64,000 nt of DNA from assembly GCA_004794785.1 (NCBI GenBank), contig SJOL01007671.1:153556-217555 (forward strand), given 5' to 3'. This document shows, in pieces, positions 36,957 through 49,700 of this stretch (position 1 is the first letter of the stretch; each line of letters begins with the position of its first letter). The notes beneath the pieces are model-generated. The model was not told the DNA's origin. It searched no databases and was given only the letters and a program-made list of their open reading frames with translations. This stretch comes from Opisthorchis felineus (taxonomy: Eukaryota > Platyhelminthes > Trematoda > Opisthorchiida > Opisthorchiidae). A program made the position numbers and the translations under genes.

Positions 36957-39900
36957 GTAAGGCAACTATTCTTTCATGTGAATCATTATTCATTTATCAG
37001 TTACTTTATCTCACTATCGACCGACAGTAGATCAGATGGTTGTTGTTCTGTTCACCGAGCTTGGCAATTTCCTTACAGACCTTTTGGCACTAATCGTAGG
37101 AACAGCATCCGTGCGCTGCTGGGTGTGTAGGACATTCATTGTAGTCACGCAGGTTTAACTCATTTACGCACATCTAGTCCCATAAATTGCTGGCTGCAAT
37201 CTCGGTAGTCCTGAACAAGCAAGCAGGGAACAAGATTTCGCCGTGGGCATATCCTTCTATTAAATTCCAGATGGCGAGTAAGTGGTCCATAGAAAGTCAC
37301 ACCCCAGAAACATGAGAATATTGACACCAAAAACATGACGCAGCTGATGTTAAACGGGATGCGGTTATATCTTCCACATGAGACAAAAGAGGTGTTTGTG
37401 TTTTTGATACATTCAACAAGCTCAGTGACTTGTGGCCATTGAAGCGTAACAATCAGATGTTCCTAGAATATCAGACAATAATTGCTACAGTATGTGGCTA
37501 CCAAGCATTACTTGTTGTTTAGTACCCCGTTCGCTAATTCTGCAATGCTAGCAGCCATTGGCCATTTTATTATCATTCAGTAATCAGTTTCGCAGAGCTG
37601 GCTCATGGTATTTAGAATCCGAAGCCACTAATCAAGCCGCGTTTAGGGGACATTAAGCCAATCCAGTTTCTTCAGGTACCCAAAGTCGAATCGTGCATGG
37701 GTCTGCGGATTTTACTGATCAACCTTGCAATTTTGGCATGCCACGCATCGCAAGTCAGAAACCGACGATGAACCTGATATTGGCAATAACACAAAATTGA
37801 ATCAACATTATGTAGCGCGATATTGTTGCAGAACCCGTTATTGAGGCTGTAACTACACAGCTGGACTGCCACTTCTCATAAGGTATTGTAATTTATTTGT
37901 CCACAATTTAGGTAAGCGTTGACATCAAAACGCCACAGCATTTCAACTCCATGATGATAGGTAATTTCGCAGATATGCTACCACCAGACTGAACTCTGTT
38001 CATTACTGCAGAATGAAAAATTACATTCCTGATAGATATGATTTTGCAGCCCAGCTTTTGAGATATACCCAGCTTTGTTTTTTACCCAAGACAATACTTC
38101 CGGTCACCCAAGGATAAAACCGATACCTTATTCCGTCAAGTCTATACTATCTTACCTTTCACCAGTGTGAAGTATGCAGCTAAGCTCACATATAAGAGTT
38201 ACCTGCTTCGCAATAAGAGCCGGAAACACTTTGACGATTAAAAAAAATTGAATTACTTTTTTAAACAGTTACATACTCAGGGAGATATTTTACATACTGG
38301 TCAACAGATACGCATCAAAAGTTTCGTCTGAATTGCACCATGTATGTTCAGTGTTACTTCCAGAGATACCAGCATAGAAAAGATTTGTTGTTATCATGCA
38401 CCAGTCCACTTTCCGATACCTTACTAAAGTTTTAAATAATTCAAGAAGTGACTTATCTTACTGAAAAAGACTGAACTCTTTGAATGGCAGGCAAATGCAA
38501 TGCCATTGTCGCAAAAACTGACAAAAGCATAGTTCACCAAAACCCCAGGCAAAGCAAAATATCAAGTTACACTCAGAATAGCTTTATTTGGGCACCGATT
38601 TGCCTAATCATCTTGCAAACACCTTAACGACTGTTCCCATGGTAGCTCCCTCCGTTTCTACCACAACTTTTTCTGCTGTTAGTTTTGTGTAGCTCAAACC
38701 TGCAATATTCAAAATACAGCTTTACTTAATAGTTCATATGACGTGCTACTATTTCTCTAAACGCTTTTATTCACTTTCCACCACCGACTTAAAGAGTGAT
38801 TTCTTTATAAACATTCAAGCGGCAAAGGCAGTGGTAATGGGTTCTTCAAGGAAGTGGTCCAATGTTGCTCACCAAAAGATTAGAACAAGTTGGCGTGTGC
38901 CATTGACGGCAAAGTTCTAAAGATGCTATGTGCTTTTGAAGACATGTTATTCAAATTCACCATAAATGATTCAGATGGAAGCAGACCCAGAGGTGACCCC
39001 GTGGCACTGCCATCTGTTTGATAACAGTAACTAAACAGAAATAGCGCACTCCTGGGTCATCAAAATTAAGTTTTTTGCAAGTATGACAGCAATTACATCT
39101 ACGGATATTGTTGGGCTCAATGGTCTTTTATGTATGGTTAGTGATGTTACGCAACGCAGTTTGAACCAAAGATGAAATTATCCCAATTACATTATCCAGA
39201 GTGCTTTAACTTTTTATCCCAAGTACACCTATTGGCACCTCCAAAGTTAGACGGTAAAAATTATGGGACTAGTGTTTAAAACACAATCAGCGTCCTCAAA
39301 CAGTGAACCTCACTGTGATTGGTTACATACAGGTACTGATAAAAACGTCATTTGGCTAAAAGGGCACAAATCACTAGAAATCAGTTACCTACAATCCAGC
39401 GAAAAGCAGACCGATTGGCTCAAGCTTGTAATTACCCAAACTAGCCCAGAATTGCTCCAAAAGTTGTTTCTAAAATTAAAAGTATGGAAAGCTCTGTGAA
39501 TTTGAGCATCGTTGTGGGAAACTGGTGATCTCCGGCTGGTTTGAGCTTATGGACTATTCATGTATGTTTGTTTTGACAACAGAGTCGCTCTCTACTAAAA
39601 AAACGAGTATGCAAGGGCAACGGTAAGTCTCCAAATTAATGCTATTGATCTTTTAAAACCAATGAAAAAAGGGTTCGTATTACAATGCTCCGTTGAATAC
39701 ATTCTAAAAGATCACAACAGATTTACTGATAAACTTTCTCCGATTTTTTTTCCAGAAGTAGCTGTCTTCATTTAGTCGACGTGGTGTGAGTTTGTTCGGC
39801 AAGCGTATTTAAATGAATTTTTGCTGCGCTACATGTACAACCTCAAGAATACTAACAACTTATTTTTGAAGCTGTCCGTAGCTTAGCTTACTTTCCGTAG

Positions 39901-40515
39901 TTGAATTCATCTTCCTGCGTATTACTAAATGGCCAGTCGGTTTTCATTGCTGTGTCGATTTCTCTTTACTAATTTGGAGTCGATAGCTTGACAATATTCA
40001 GCTTAGACCCGTTATGGAAGCACTGATGAAGCAACACATTTTTCTTTGTTTGGGATTTGTTGTGGCCATGGTCTAACCGTTGCCTTCTATGCGGAAAAAG
40101 ACAGACATATATGTCTTCTGAAATGTTCCATCGACTATTGGATCCACCACAACCTTTGATATTCGTTTGTCCAGACGAACACAGTAGTGTTCAGAAGAAG
40201 CTACACTGCCGCTTTGTTCACATTGTAACACTGAGTTCTGCTTGCACGTATGTCCATTTTCTCAGATGATTTTAGATGAGCACGCTAGAATATATCTCCA
40301 TCCAACTATACAACTAAGCTTTTGACCCGGATGCAAACCATATGTGCCAGCGGAGATGATCAAACTTCCAGGAATCGATAAAGGAGGTGGGATGATCAGT
40401 AGGCTTCTAATGTGTCGTTCTGCAAACACAGTCGACTGAGGGTGTAGTGTATGGTAGCTGAAATTCAACAACACAATCTTTGCCATTTAACCTAACTGCT
40501 GTAACGGTAGATCAG

Positions 40516-40597
40516 GTGGGCTCTCTAACGACGGATATTGACAGAGTAACGGCAAAAATAGACGTTTTCGAGAGCCCTCGTTTGATGACAGATGCGG
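40516..40597 (+). CDS. Candidate exon of unknown gene (82 bases)
   Basis: Open for 27 codons plus one base. It reads VGSLTTDIDRVTAK then IDVFESPRLMTDA, with a charged, helix-like composition unlike the chance frames around it. The acceptor (GATCAG) has only a modest pyrimidine tract and the donor (CGG|GTATTG) is weak. It starts in phase 0 and ends in phase 1. The next candidate exon at 41282 must start after one codon base, so they fit to give an Asp codon. A longer version to a donor at about 40629 would break that fit. No family recognised. Confidence 0.25.
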
Positions 40598-41281
40598 GTA
40601 TTGTTCTAAAGTTTATCAGTATGATGTGGGTATACTGTACTAACCTCGAACACGGACACCCAGATAAAGCACGCTGCAGACAAGAAAAGCTCTGTCCATG
40701 CATACAATTTTTAAGTACATAACGTTATTCAGAACAGAAGTGGGCTCTCTAGTTTATCAAGGAATAAGCCAGTATTGTGAGTCTGACGCACAGATTACTT
40801 GCATCATTGCTATGTTGATGCGGTCAAAATGCTTATTCATATCACGTTAAAAAATCCCTTAATAGCCAGCAGGGGGTTGGTCTTACAGTTAGGGGTCGAA
40901 TTATGTCAAACACGTCATGTAGGGTTGACACAATTTGCCCAGTGAGCTTCCCGATTCTATCCGACCACCCGTTTACGAACATGTCACCGGGGTGACTAAA
41001 ATGCTAGAAACTTTGTGCAAGTTGAAAAGCCAGGTGAGAATAGTAGCCAGAGGGTTGGGCACGGTAAAAATGACCCGGAGTAGCAGTACGAACCGCACTC
41101 TTTGATGATTATGACTTAATAATAAGCCGACTTACCCTAGTAGATATGGATTTCTGAAGGGCATGAGCTCCTCGTTTTCCATTCATTCAATATGAAGCTT
41201 TTCACCAGTCAAGCCACTCAGCTGAACTGACTCGCTTGCGTTTCTGGTTTCTAGCGAATTTGAATTCCGTAGTTTTTTCAG

Positions 41282-41441
41282 ATGGCGTTAAGTTGATGAG
41301 AGTTCCTACTCGGAGAGTTTACTCTAACTCGCGAAAGGGCCATTTCTACGATCCTGAATTTTCCAGGCGTCCAACGCAAAAATGGAACGTTCTGATGCGG
41401 ATAAACCGGACGGATCTAGTTCAGCAGAGCAATACACAGGG
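41282..41441 (+). CDS. Candidate exon of unknown gene (160 bases)
   Basis: Begins after a good acceptor (TAGTTTTTTCAG|) and ends before GGG|GTGAAT. It is open in only one of the three phases, reading through GVKLMRVPTRRVYSNSRKG, then HFYDPEFSRRPTQKWNVLM and RINRTDLVQQSNTQ. The product is basic and hydrophilic with no membrane segment. It starts after one base of a codon and ends after two. The following candidate exon (43801) begins with exactly one base to complete that codon as Gly. I do not recognise the family. Two independent splice-phase matches raise it above background. Confidence 0.35.
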
Positions 41442-43800
41442 GTGAATGTTCATATGAAATATGTTTCACTTTGGGAGGGAGACAAACCATTGTGGCAAGT
41501 AATCCACTTAGCCATATACAACTGATGAGAAATGCCTAGCATTATGCTGTTATCAGTCAAACCAGCCTGTAAATATGGTAAATTGCGCCTAAACTGTTGA
41601 TGCAAATGAATTCAGTATTTGGACTACGTACACTTGAGCCGTAAACACGCTCCTACTAATGTGTGGGCACTTCAGCTTCCACCTTTGGTTACGGAAACCT
41701 GCACCGTATTATTCGACAAGAATTAAGCGATCAGTCCTGAATGAGACCCGTTATCTTCAGTGTGGAGACATAATTTTCCCTGCTTTAGAGTTACTGTATT
41801 TATTGAATGAGCTGCGCGTTCCCTTCCCCATCGAATAAGAACCTTCCAAAAACGACATAATCTCTCAAACGCAGTATACGGTTGAAAGCATCGCTACAGA
41901 ATGTGAAGCAAGTCATGAAAGCGCAATAAAACCATCAACTTATTTCTTCATTTCTCGGGATCCACATCTTGCCGAGTGGTGAGATTACAAACGCTCGTTA
42001 AATAAATGGGGGTGGGTGGGGTTTTAAAATCTTGGATCTTTGCAATCTATATGACAGACGGGGTTAAAAATGCATTTAGCTCACTAAGAACAGATAACCG
42101 AGACAAACGTAGAACCACAGTTGTTAGTTTATTTATTACTCTTGCCCAAAATGGAAAATGGACTCACAAGTTAAGTTGTGCTGACGACACCCGTCAATGT
42201 TCATTGTCAAACAATAACAACCGCTAAAATATGTTTGGTTTGAATCTAACTATACAGCATAAAGCAGTCGCTAGATCCTGAATAATGTCAGTCACATGTG
42301 GATTTATTTATGTGCAGGTGACTTCTTTACGTAGGAGTGAGTAAATCACCCGAAACAACGGGTAAACCGTACCAAACTTCGCAGGGGAATGAAGTTTAAT
42401 TTTCATTCCGCTGATATTACTCGAGGAGCAAACCAGTACTTTGAAGGTTGAGTTCAGAGAAAGCAAACTGTTACAGTTTCGGGGCTGGCTTTTATTTCAG
42501 ATTAAACTAAGTGACAAAATTTCATGAGCCTTTTCGACACATTTTTTTATGGTAAATCAATAAACTAGCCCCGATTGTTGATCTTCAAGATGATTTCCCC
42601 AAATCCTTGTATCCTTTTTCTTGTCTCTGGGTACTGGCACTGGTATTTGGTCTTTTATTATTCTAGCTTTTCAAGAGCTCAAAATCTGAACACAATTTGG
42701 TAATTTAAAAAAACAGTACATTTACAGATGGGCACTATAAAATTTTCTGCCCCTTTAAAATATTGATAAAACAACCCTGTGGATCCCCTGGAGCTAGACA
42801 GTGGCGGACGAAGCATCCATGAACAACACTGTGCTGCACATATCCGATTCAACCTTAATTTATTTAATCACCCTCAAAGCAGACTGCTATGTTTGTGATG
42901 CGTTCGTCTGTGTTATCCTTGACATACTTATGCACCATCTCACTGGTTTCAAACGAACGCAGAATATGTATTAAAGATATTCTTTTTTTCAATTTTTGTT
43001 CCCCATTTGCCTGGGGAGCAATTACCTCATTAAAATTTTATCTGGTGTTTTCAAACAAGGCTACGCAACGCTATCATTATGTCATACAAATGAAATCAAG
43101 TTTCCACCACTGCCTTCCTCTGCTAAGAGGAATGCTTTGGAGTCATTTTTTCTGGCACATATGCCATAGATACTCTTCCGCAAAATGTTAAAAACATTAT
43201 GTCTCCGAACAAATAGGTAACCGAATAATCTCCTTCATTGGTGTATCCAAAGTCTGAGTTAAGAGCTAAAGCTAACAATAAACATTCTTGATACTGGTTT
43301 CTATCATCAGTAAGAGCCAACCATATATGCATGGTTTTAGAATTTGGCGAAATGGGGCATATTGTATTAACAAACATTTTCAAATTTCCCTGCTGCAAGT
43401 TTTGGTATATGTTAATCCCATTTCGATTTAAGAATATGCGAATTAGTGTTGCGTGATTTCATAAAAGATTACGCTAGATCGATCCACAACCTTGCACGGC
43501 CTTTTAACACTACGCTCAAGATATTGCACCGCATTGTGTAACCCTGGTAATTTGGATGCAAAAAACGCCTACTGAATGGAAGGTCACTCGGTATGTCTTG
43601 AGGTTTAAAGTCCATGAAGCAAAGAACATCCATATTCGGTGGGTTTAAAGTCATCCGATCGCTTTTACTACCAAATGCCTAAAATCGTCAGTGGGAAAAA
43701 ATGTCAATTCTATAAAAATGGCCTTTAAGTCCTGGGTGCAGAAACCTCAAACCAAATGTTTGATCACCTATTCGAAACACTTTACTCATTTTACTTTTAG

Positions 43801-43917
43801 ATTATGGCAAAACGTTCGCAGACGTGCATCAAACGCGGTGCACGCAACAACGTTCATGACTATCCTGCGATCAAACTTAGAGCAATTTCCATATTGGCGT
43901 GATAGCCTCTCCAGCCG
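43801..43917 (+). CDS. Candidate exon of unknown gene (117 bases)
   Basis: This is the best-bounded of the candidate exons. A strong acceptor (ATTTTACTTTTAG|) precedes it and a strong donor (GCCG|GTAAGAG) follows. One base completes the previous codon, then 38 codons read LWQNVRRRASNAVHATTFM and TILRSNLEQFPYWRDSLSS, then two bases CG. Length 117 is a multiple of three, so skipping it would keep the frame. The product looks like soluble alpha-helical protein. No domain recognised. Its two flanking candidate exons both fit its phase. Confidence 0.4.
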
Positions 43918-45955
43918 GTAAGAGTAATAATATACTTGCGTAACAACTGACATCAAGCAACTAGGAATAAAGTAAGTTTTCGACAATCTCTGGGGTGACG
44001 AACGAAATTTTTCTGCGTAATGAGAATGAATAAAGGGTGAGCCTTCTCCCTGCAACTATGTAACAGAATATCTTACAGATCCATGATTTCCGAAAACTTA
44101 CTTTTTCAGAAATAGCTAAATCAAATGTGGTTCACTCGAAAGGAAAGAGGTGACATCACTGATCAGTTAAAAACGGTCCATATTACATGGTTATCCATGC
44201 CGCGAATTCTACGTCGTGTTGGTTAAAATCGTGTGGACAATGGCGGATTTCAGCCATCACCCAGAGGACTGAATAGACTTGTATATAGGTGGATTATAAG
44301 AAAGTTGTGCTTCAAAAAAACTGGACTTGTTTAAAAGGTTTGGTTTTGAAAAGAAAGGTTGTGAAGGTCCTACGTGTATTTTATATCCTTCGCTCTATAC
44401 AAGTGAATGTGTATTAAAACGTTTGATGCAAAATCCAGGAGCCCCGAGTACAGTGGGAAACTTAATTTAAGGTAACCAAATGTTCAAGTATGATGTTTTG
44501 AAGGTCCTCCTGCATTCCCTTGAATACCACGTGTAACTCTTTTGCTATCAATAGTACTACTTATCGGATCTTTTGACCAGTATATCCAACTGAATGGGCA
44601 CATATCTGTGGCCATATGAAACAGCGATCCTTCGGGCGGTTGAAGGTCACGAATCGGTTAATGAAATGTGATTCCTCATTTAACCGTGTGAAGTGTGTTT
44701 TCGGGAAAGGCTAATAAATAAGTACTTTTAGTACGTCTGATGGTTTATTGACCGGCTGGTGTATTGTTTATCTAGTTTGATCACTTACGCGATTTGAGAT
44801 GCTATCAAAATTCTATGAGACAGCGAAAACATTAAACTTATAGAAATCTATACCAACTGTCACAATCCTAAAAAACGCAAGACATAAGAAGGCACTGTTT
44901 AACGCTGGAATGAATACAAATTGGCTGAATATGACCACGACGAAGCCAGATTTCATCAAATCCTGAGATACCTGAGTAAACAAAAACCAGATCTCTTCAA
45001 GTGGACCACATTTTCAAGGGATTTATTCAGTTATCTATCAAGCTGTCTACCTTTTTCTGCAAACTTGTATAGTGTACTGTTATCAGTCACAAAGCGCTGA
45101 CTTTAAATCTTTCCAAACGTTCGTGTTATGCACTCTTCTAAGGAGAAGTGAAGCGCCTGCAAACTGCTGCTTAGATTTTGCGCCCATAGATTTCCAAATG
45201 TCGAGTAAATTGTGCGTTACAACATCACGGTTTGTAAACTCAGTACTAGGAACCAGTCAGTTAGGTGTATGTTTTCGTCGTCTATGCTGTTATGCAAGGA
45301 GAATGATTTACTCGATTTTAGTATCTTGTATCTGAAAGACTGATGGTGTTTTTATGTGCAGCCTTACATTATCCAACTCAAGCAGTAACTCAGAGACGAA
45401 GTAGTGCGTCAATATGTTCCATTTTGTACTGTCAAAATTTAGGATGGGTAAAAAGCCCGATCACACCAATGAGCCTTGGGCGGGCTCTTTAAACAAATCA
45501 ATTATTTCCTGAAGAATGGGTGTAAATATGTTACAGTTGCATTAAACACTATTTTTAGAGTCAATAATTAATTCAGTTGCTGTATTTCCTCAATACTAGA
45601 GCGCGTTGAATATCCAAGTGGTTGTCCTCTACGTGATCAAATTTTACCAGCCAGATTATCTCAAAATTCATAATACCGATGAGCTTGCTGTTAGACACTA
45701 TCCAGTTTGCAATAAAGATATTTTGTGTGTAGCTCTACGTTTAGATAAATTCTCAAGTAGGATGCGCTTTTGTTCAAACCTTGCGCATGACCTGTATAAC
45801 CCGCCTATTTTTAAACTGCATTTTTATCACTCCATCTCGACTGCAGCTCACATATTATATTATTGTTTTATATTTGACACGTTTCTCTACCTAATCAAAG
45901 AAATATTCACCATTCACTGGATTGGTTTGTGTGGACGCTTCGCAGCCAAATTCAG

Positions 45956-46036
45956 AATTAACGAAGACCTTAGGCTACAGCTAGCATCGACCTATTCAGA
46001 TTTATTTCTCTCTATTGCAAGATCTGCAGAAGGCAG
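45956..46036 (+). CDS. Candidate exon of unknown gene (81 bases)
   Basis: The first base completes an Arg codon with the CG left by the 43801 exon. It is followed by 26 codons reading INEDLRLQLASTYSDLFLSI then ARSAEG, then two bases AG. The donor is strong (GGCAG|GTAATA). The acceptor (CCAAATTCAG|) is plausible but not pyrimidine-rich. Length 81 is a multiple of three. Composition is that of an amphipathic helix. The same frame is open upstream to 45600, after another possible acceptor (CAATACTAG), so a longer exon is an alternative, but it would not fit the preceding phase. Confidence 0.35.
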
Positions 46037-46574
46037 GTAATATTCCATGTTATCATGTATTAACAGTCGTTTGAGTCTCTGGCTTTCCGCTTGACTCAGT
46101 TTGATATTCGTACGGATTGGCTGACTTGTTGCAGGTTTTTTGGCTGTTGTTAGTTTTTGTTGAAAACCCTGTAAAACGAAATGCTTGTAAACACATCAGT
46201 TTATTCTGATTTGCAAGCCAAGATTAGATGACAGCAATATCCACCTTCCTATGGTGCGACTGTGGAAGTCCCTTCTCAAAGATGTTACGTGTCTTTTGGC
46301 AGGCAGTTGCTCTGCCAAACGGTTAACGTGTATTTCGCTGCACATGCGCATTTGAGGCCCACAAAACCGTCTAGTGGTCAAACAGTACCGGGTTTTCACA
46401 TATGATATTTATGTACCTAAACACTAGTTCTCAATGATAAAATGGGAAGTATAATTTTTCCAGCTGATGAGGTAACGTGATCGCTATACATAGTCCCCTA
46501 CTTAAGGTACTAAAGATGAAATTTTAACCATGCACGCTTGCCCCGGTTGGTTTCACCGTGCAGAGTCTTCTTTT

Positions 46575-46613
46575 TCATCTTCATTATCACACCATCATAA
46601 CCACCGTCATTAG
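46575..46613. repeat. CAT/CAC-rich low-complexity tract
   Basis: A stretch made mostly of CAT, CAC and TTC triplets. It could equally be the pyrimidine/adenine-rich tract before the weak candidate exon that follows. Confidence 0.4.
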
Positions 46614-46665
46614 CATCAACATTATTGAGACGTATGCAAATGAGTTTCTCCAGAAACACAAGCAA
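46614..46665 (+). CDS. Weak candidate exon of unknown gene (52 bases)
   Basis: Preceded by a long C/T/A-rich stretch ending CGTCATTAG. Its first base completes a Ser codon with the AG left by the 45956 exon. Then 17 codons read INIIETYANEFLQKHKQ before CAA|GTTGTC, a weak donor. A stop follows one codon later if it is not spliced. The phase fits and the peptide is helix-like, but the exon is short and could be chance. Confidence 0.18.
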
Positions 46666-46742
46666 GTTGTCTGAACACAACCTCTAGTCATGACATGTAT
46701 TTCACAAACTTGTGCACATCGTGAACGTTAGTTGAGACCTTG

Positions 46743-46786
46743 GCAAGTATTTTGCCACCAACATCAAGTTGGTGTCAAATACTTGC
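46743..46786. repeat. Near-perfect 44-base hairpin
   Basis: The left arm GCAAGTATTTTGCCACCAAC (46743-46762) is the reverse complement of the right arm GTTGGTGTCAAATACTTGC (46768-46786) except for one bulged T and one mismatch, around a 5-base ATCAA loop. The stem has 18 pairs. It is shorter than a typical animal microRNA precursor. It could be a small palindromic remnant, a structured element, or a snap-back duplication. Confidence 0.85.
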
Positions 46787-49700
46787 TTGCTTTATGCTCA
46801 CAGACTTCCACGCATGATTCTAAGAGACGGATAATCAACTGAAATTTGTTGTTCTGATTCTTGATGCCTTTCACATCAAATTCAGTGAAGCCAGAGTTTG
46901 ATCGTTTTTCAGTAAATTTTTGCCATTTGTTCACATTGAGTGAACAAAATAGTGGTGCTTATTGACCCTAGATCAGACCAAAACCTCAATAGTTTTTCTA
47001 TAAGAAACGTGCACATCGGACTGAACATTAGTATAACAAGTTAGTCGGATAAAACGGATGTTGTAAAACACGATGTTTATGGTATTTTATGCACAAAGCA
47101 GCTGCAAGTTAGTTTTGCTGTAGCTGGTAGACCAAGATGATGACGGTCGGTTTTTTAACCTAGCTATCTGACTAAACACTATTTCGTAAAAAATTCTTTG
47201 TCCCCAAAATCCCACTGCATAGTATCAAGGCTCTTCTGTGTGCGTCTGAATTCCCTGCTATTTTTCCATTGTGTCATTCAACTGGTTACAACCGATGCCC
47301 TCGCAACATTCCAATCTACTTCTGTTAATGAGCGCAGAATAAATGTTTTAATTCTGTTGTCTAAGTGGGTACATTTTAAGGCCTCATTCTATGTCGGTGG
47401 CGGTTTACTTTTCTGTCATCGTACTCCACCTACCTATATCGCCAATGCCTCTTGATGTTAAAAAGCCCAATTAAACTCAAGATTACCAAGTGCGACGAAA
47501 GTATCCGTTTCCACAAGTAACTATCAAAACGGATTTCTGTCTATTATCACCTACGCAACACATTCACAAACGCCGGCCTCAGCTGTGTTCCATCACCGGA
47601 TAAACTAAAATATTTAAGCCTGTTATTAAAGTCACACATCAGTTTCCCGGTCGATGAAAGTTCACAGAAAAAAACGTAGGTTACTGATAAGCGTTTGACC
47701 GGTGACTCCTGCTGGTTGCATTTTGTCTCGGAAGCAATAAATCGGGCACATTCTAAATCGGCAAGCTCCTTATTCTAAGGCCTCGATGATACATAGCCAA
47801 CCTACATTTATACCATTTTTATACACCTCGAAAATAATGCCAACAAACATTACGTAAATCAATACTTATAATCTACGCTACCATTAGTTTTTTCGTCAAG
47901 CTTTCGTATGTAAAATACTGCCAGTGGACTATTTACACATTCAGTGAAAATCCCGCTGGAAATGAGACTTTACTGATTATATTTCGAAACAGTGCCTGAA
48001 GGTTAGGACTACAGTGTTCGGTTGCAGTGCGAATGTAAAAAATGGGGTATAAATTACTAGGTGTTTTGTTACTACACTGAGAAAATTGTAAGGCAGAAAT
48101 TGTGTTTGCCCGACTGGTTGCTTTATCTATCACCTACAGATTATCTGCATGAGCAGTACTCATTTCGGATGCATGTAGATGCTTTGATTGAGCTAGGTGC
48201 ACACAGATGTGCGTTGTAAAACGTGAAACAAGTAATTTCACTATTCTTCAAATGTGTGATAAATGTATTCAAGGATCAACATACACCAAAACATTTTGAG
48301 TTTTCAGCGGCAAAGTCTCGTCTTTGAAATCTGTGAACAACACTTTATGCTCACTTTTTCTTATGAAGCCTTTATGCGAGAGCTCAACTCAGTTTCCTCT
48401 AGGTGCCAAAGTTCATATAACAAACAAACCACTTGCAAATTGGATTTATAGCAGTTCGTTGGTCAGACACCAGCACTACTTGCTGCCCCGTAGCTCCTTT
48501 GGACAAAGGCACGCGCACATGTTGTTGCCTGTGGGTATTCTGATTGACCCGATCCTGCTCACTGTACATAGTTTATTGAGGCAATTCCGAGCACATTTTC
48601 TCCATCCAGTCTTCCAAGCTTCAGCGGAATCTGTGCCGTAATAATCCAAATGTTAATCAAAAAGACAATCTGTCTGCGATTACGTTTTTCAACTTCTTTT
48701 GTCTAACAGCCTGCCACATTGCAATCGGTAAAGTAATCAAGGGTTTGTCACCTGCACCTCGCAAAATACAATGTGAACTCACTTACTTGAAGGCGTAATG
48801 TTTGTTCTGTGATTCAGAGAAACTACCAAGACATGCTGCATGTAAGCAGCAAAAAACACATGCCCTTTAGATACTTCATAATTTGTACCCTTTGTCCCGG
48901 TGGCGACGGAATTCTCATTATTCTTGATGAATATGAGGTACTCCTGCAGTTTCATACAAATAAACAGGCAAAATCTCAAAATACATATTCCAGGAGGAAC
49001 GCAGCAAAAATTAAGACCCTCGTCCGTTGTTATTTTCTAACGTAATTTCTACGAGTTACTGAATCTGGAAACCATCTATTAGTTTCAACGTAACTATTAC
49101 TAATACGCGTTGGTGGATAATATAACTCCTCAAACGTTCGAGGGCGCTACTGTAGCTAATGTACACACAAAGGTCAATGTATGGGAACACTGGAAATAAG
49201 TCTCCCCCGAAGAGCAAAGGCTATTCGTAACTTGTGTTATCTTCTTTTTTACACTTCGGACGCAGCTGAGTATGGGACAGGCAGTTGTGCGTTAACAACC
49301 ATCGAAAATACGAATTTTCTCGGCCTAGACACATTTGGCTTAAGATAACTTGCGGTGACCAATAACTCCTAAGCTCTCGGAAATAGGTAAAGCGTATCTG
49401 ACGCAAGGAGGTAGCTTCAAATGGATAAAAACCTGAGCAAATATCTTACCAAGCGAAAACACCCGAAAAAAATAAACCACCATAAATTACGACTAAAGGT
49501 GAGTTACAATGGGTGAGGTATCCTTTACCTGATATGCAAATTAGCTTCGAGCTCAATCCACACACCCTGGACTAAGAATCACGCACTTCACCTGCAATTA
49601 CCCAGCCTGTTTCAAAAATGCACGGACAGTTACGCTGAACTTCTATAAACCAAGGTCTTACTAAAAACAAACAAGGTTGAAGTATGAATAGAAAAGACTG

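Larger units (their letters stand above)
36957..46613. other. Non-exonic sequence between candidate exons
   Basis: If the gene model on the plus strand here is right, this span apart from the listed exons is intron, in pieces of about 3.6, 0.7, 2.4, 2.0 and 0.6 kb. I recognise no nested gene, transposon or RNA gene in it. A frame at about 37000-37150 encodes a hydrophobic stretch but lacks phase-compatible splice sites with its neighbours. Confidence 0.3.

Noticed and set aside
45600..46040. A 145-codon plus frame taken as a single-exon gene
   Set aside because: Begins without an ATG, has no recognisable motif, and its 3' end stops exactly at a splice donor. Only the last 81 bases fit the neighbouring exons' phase, so I list only those.
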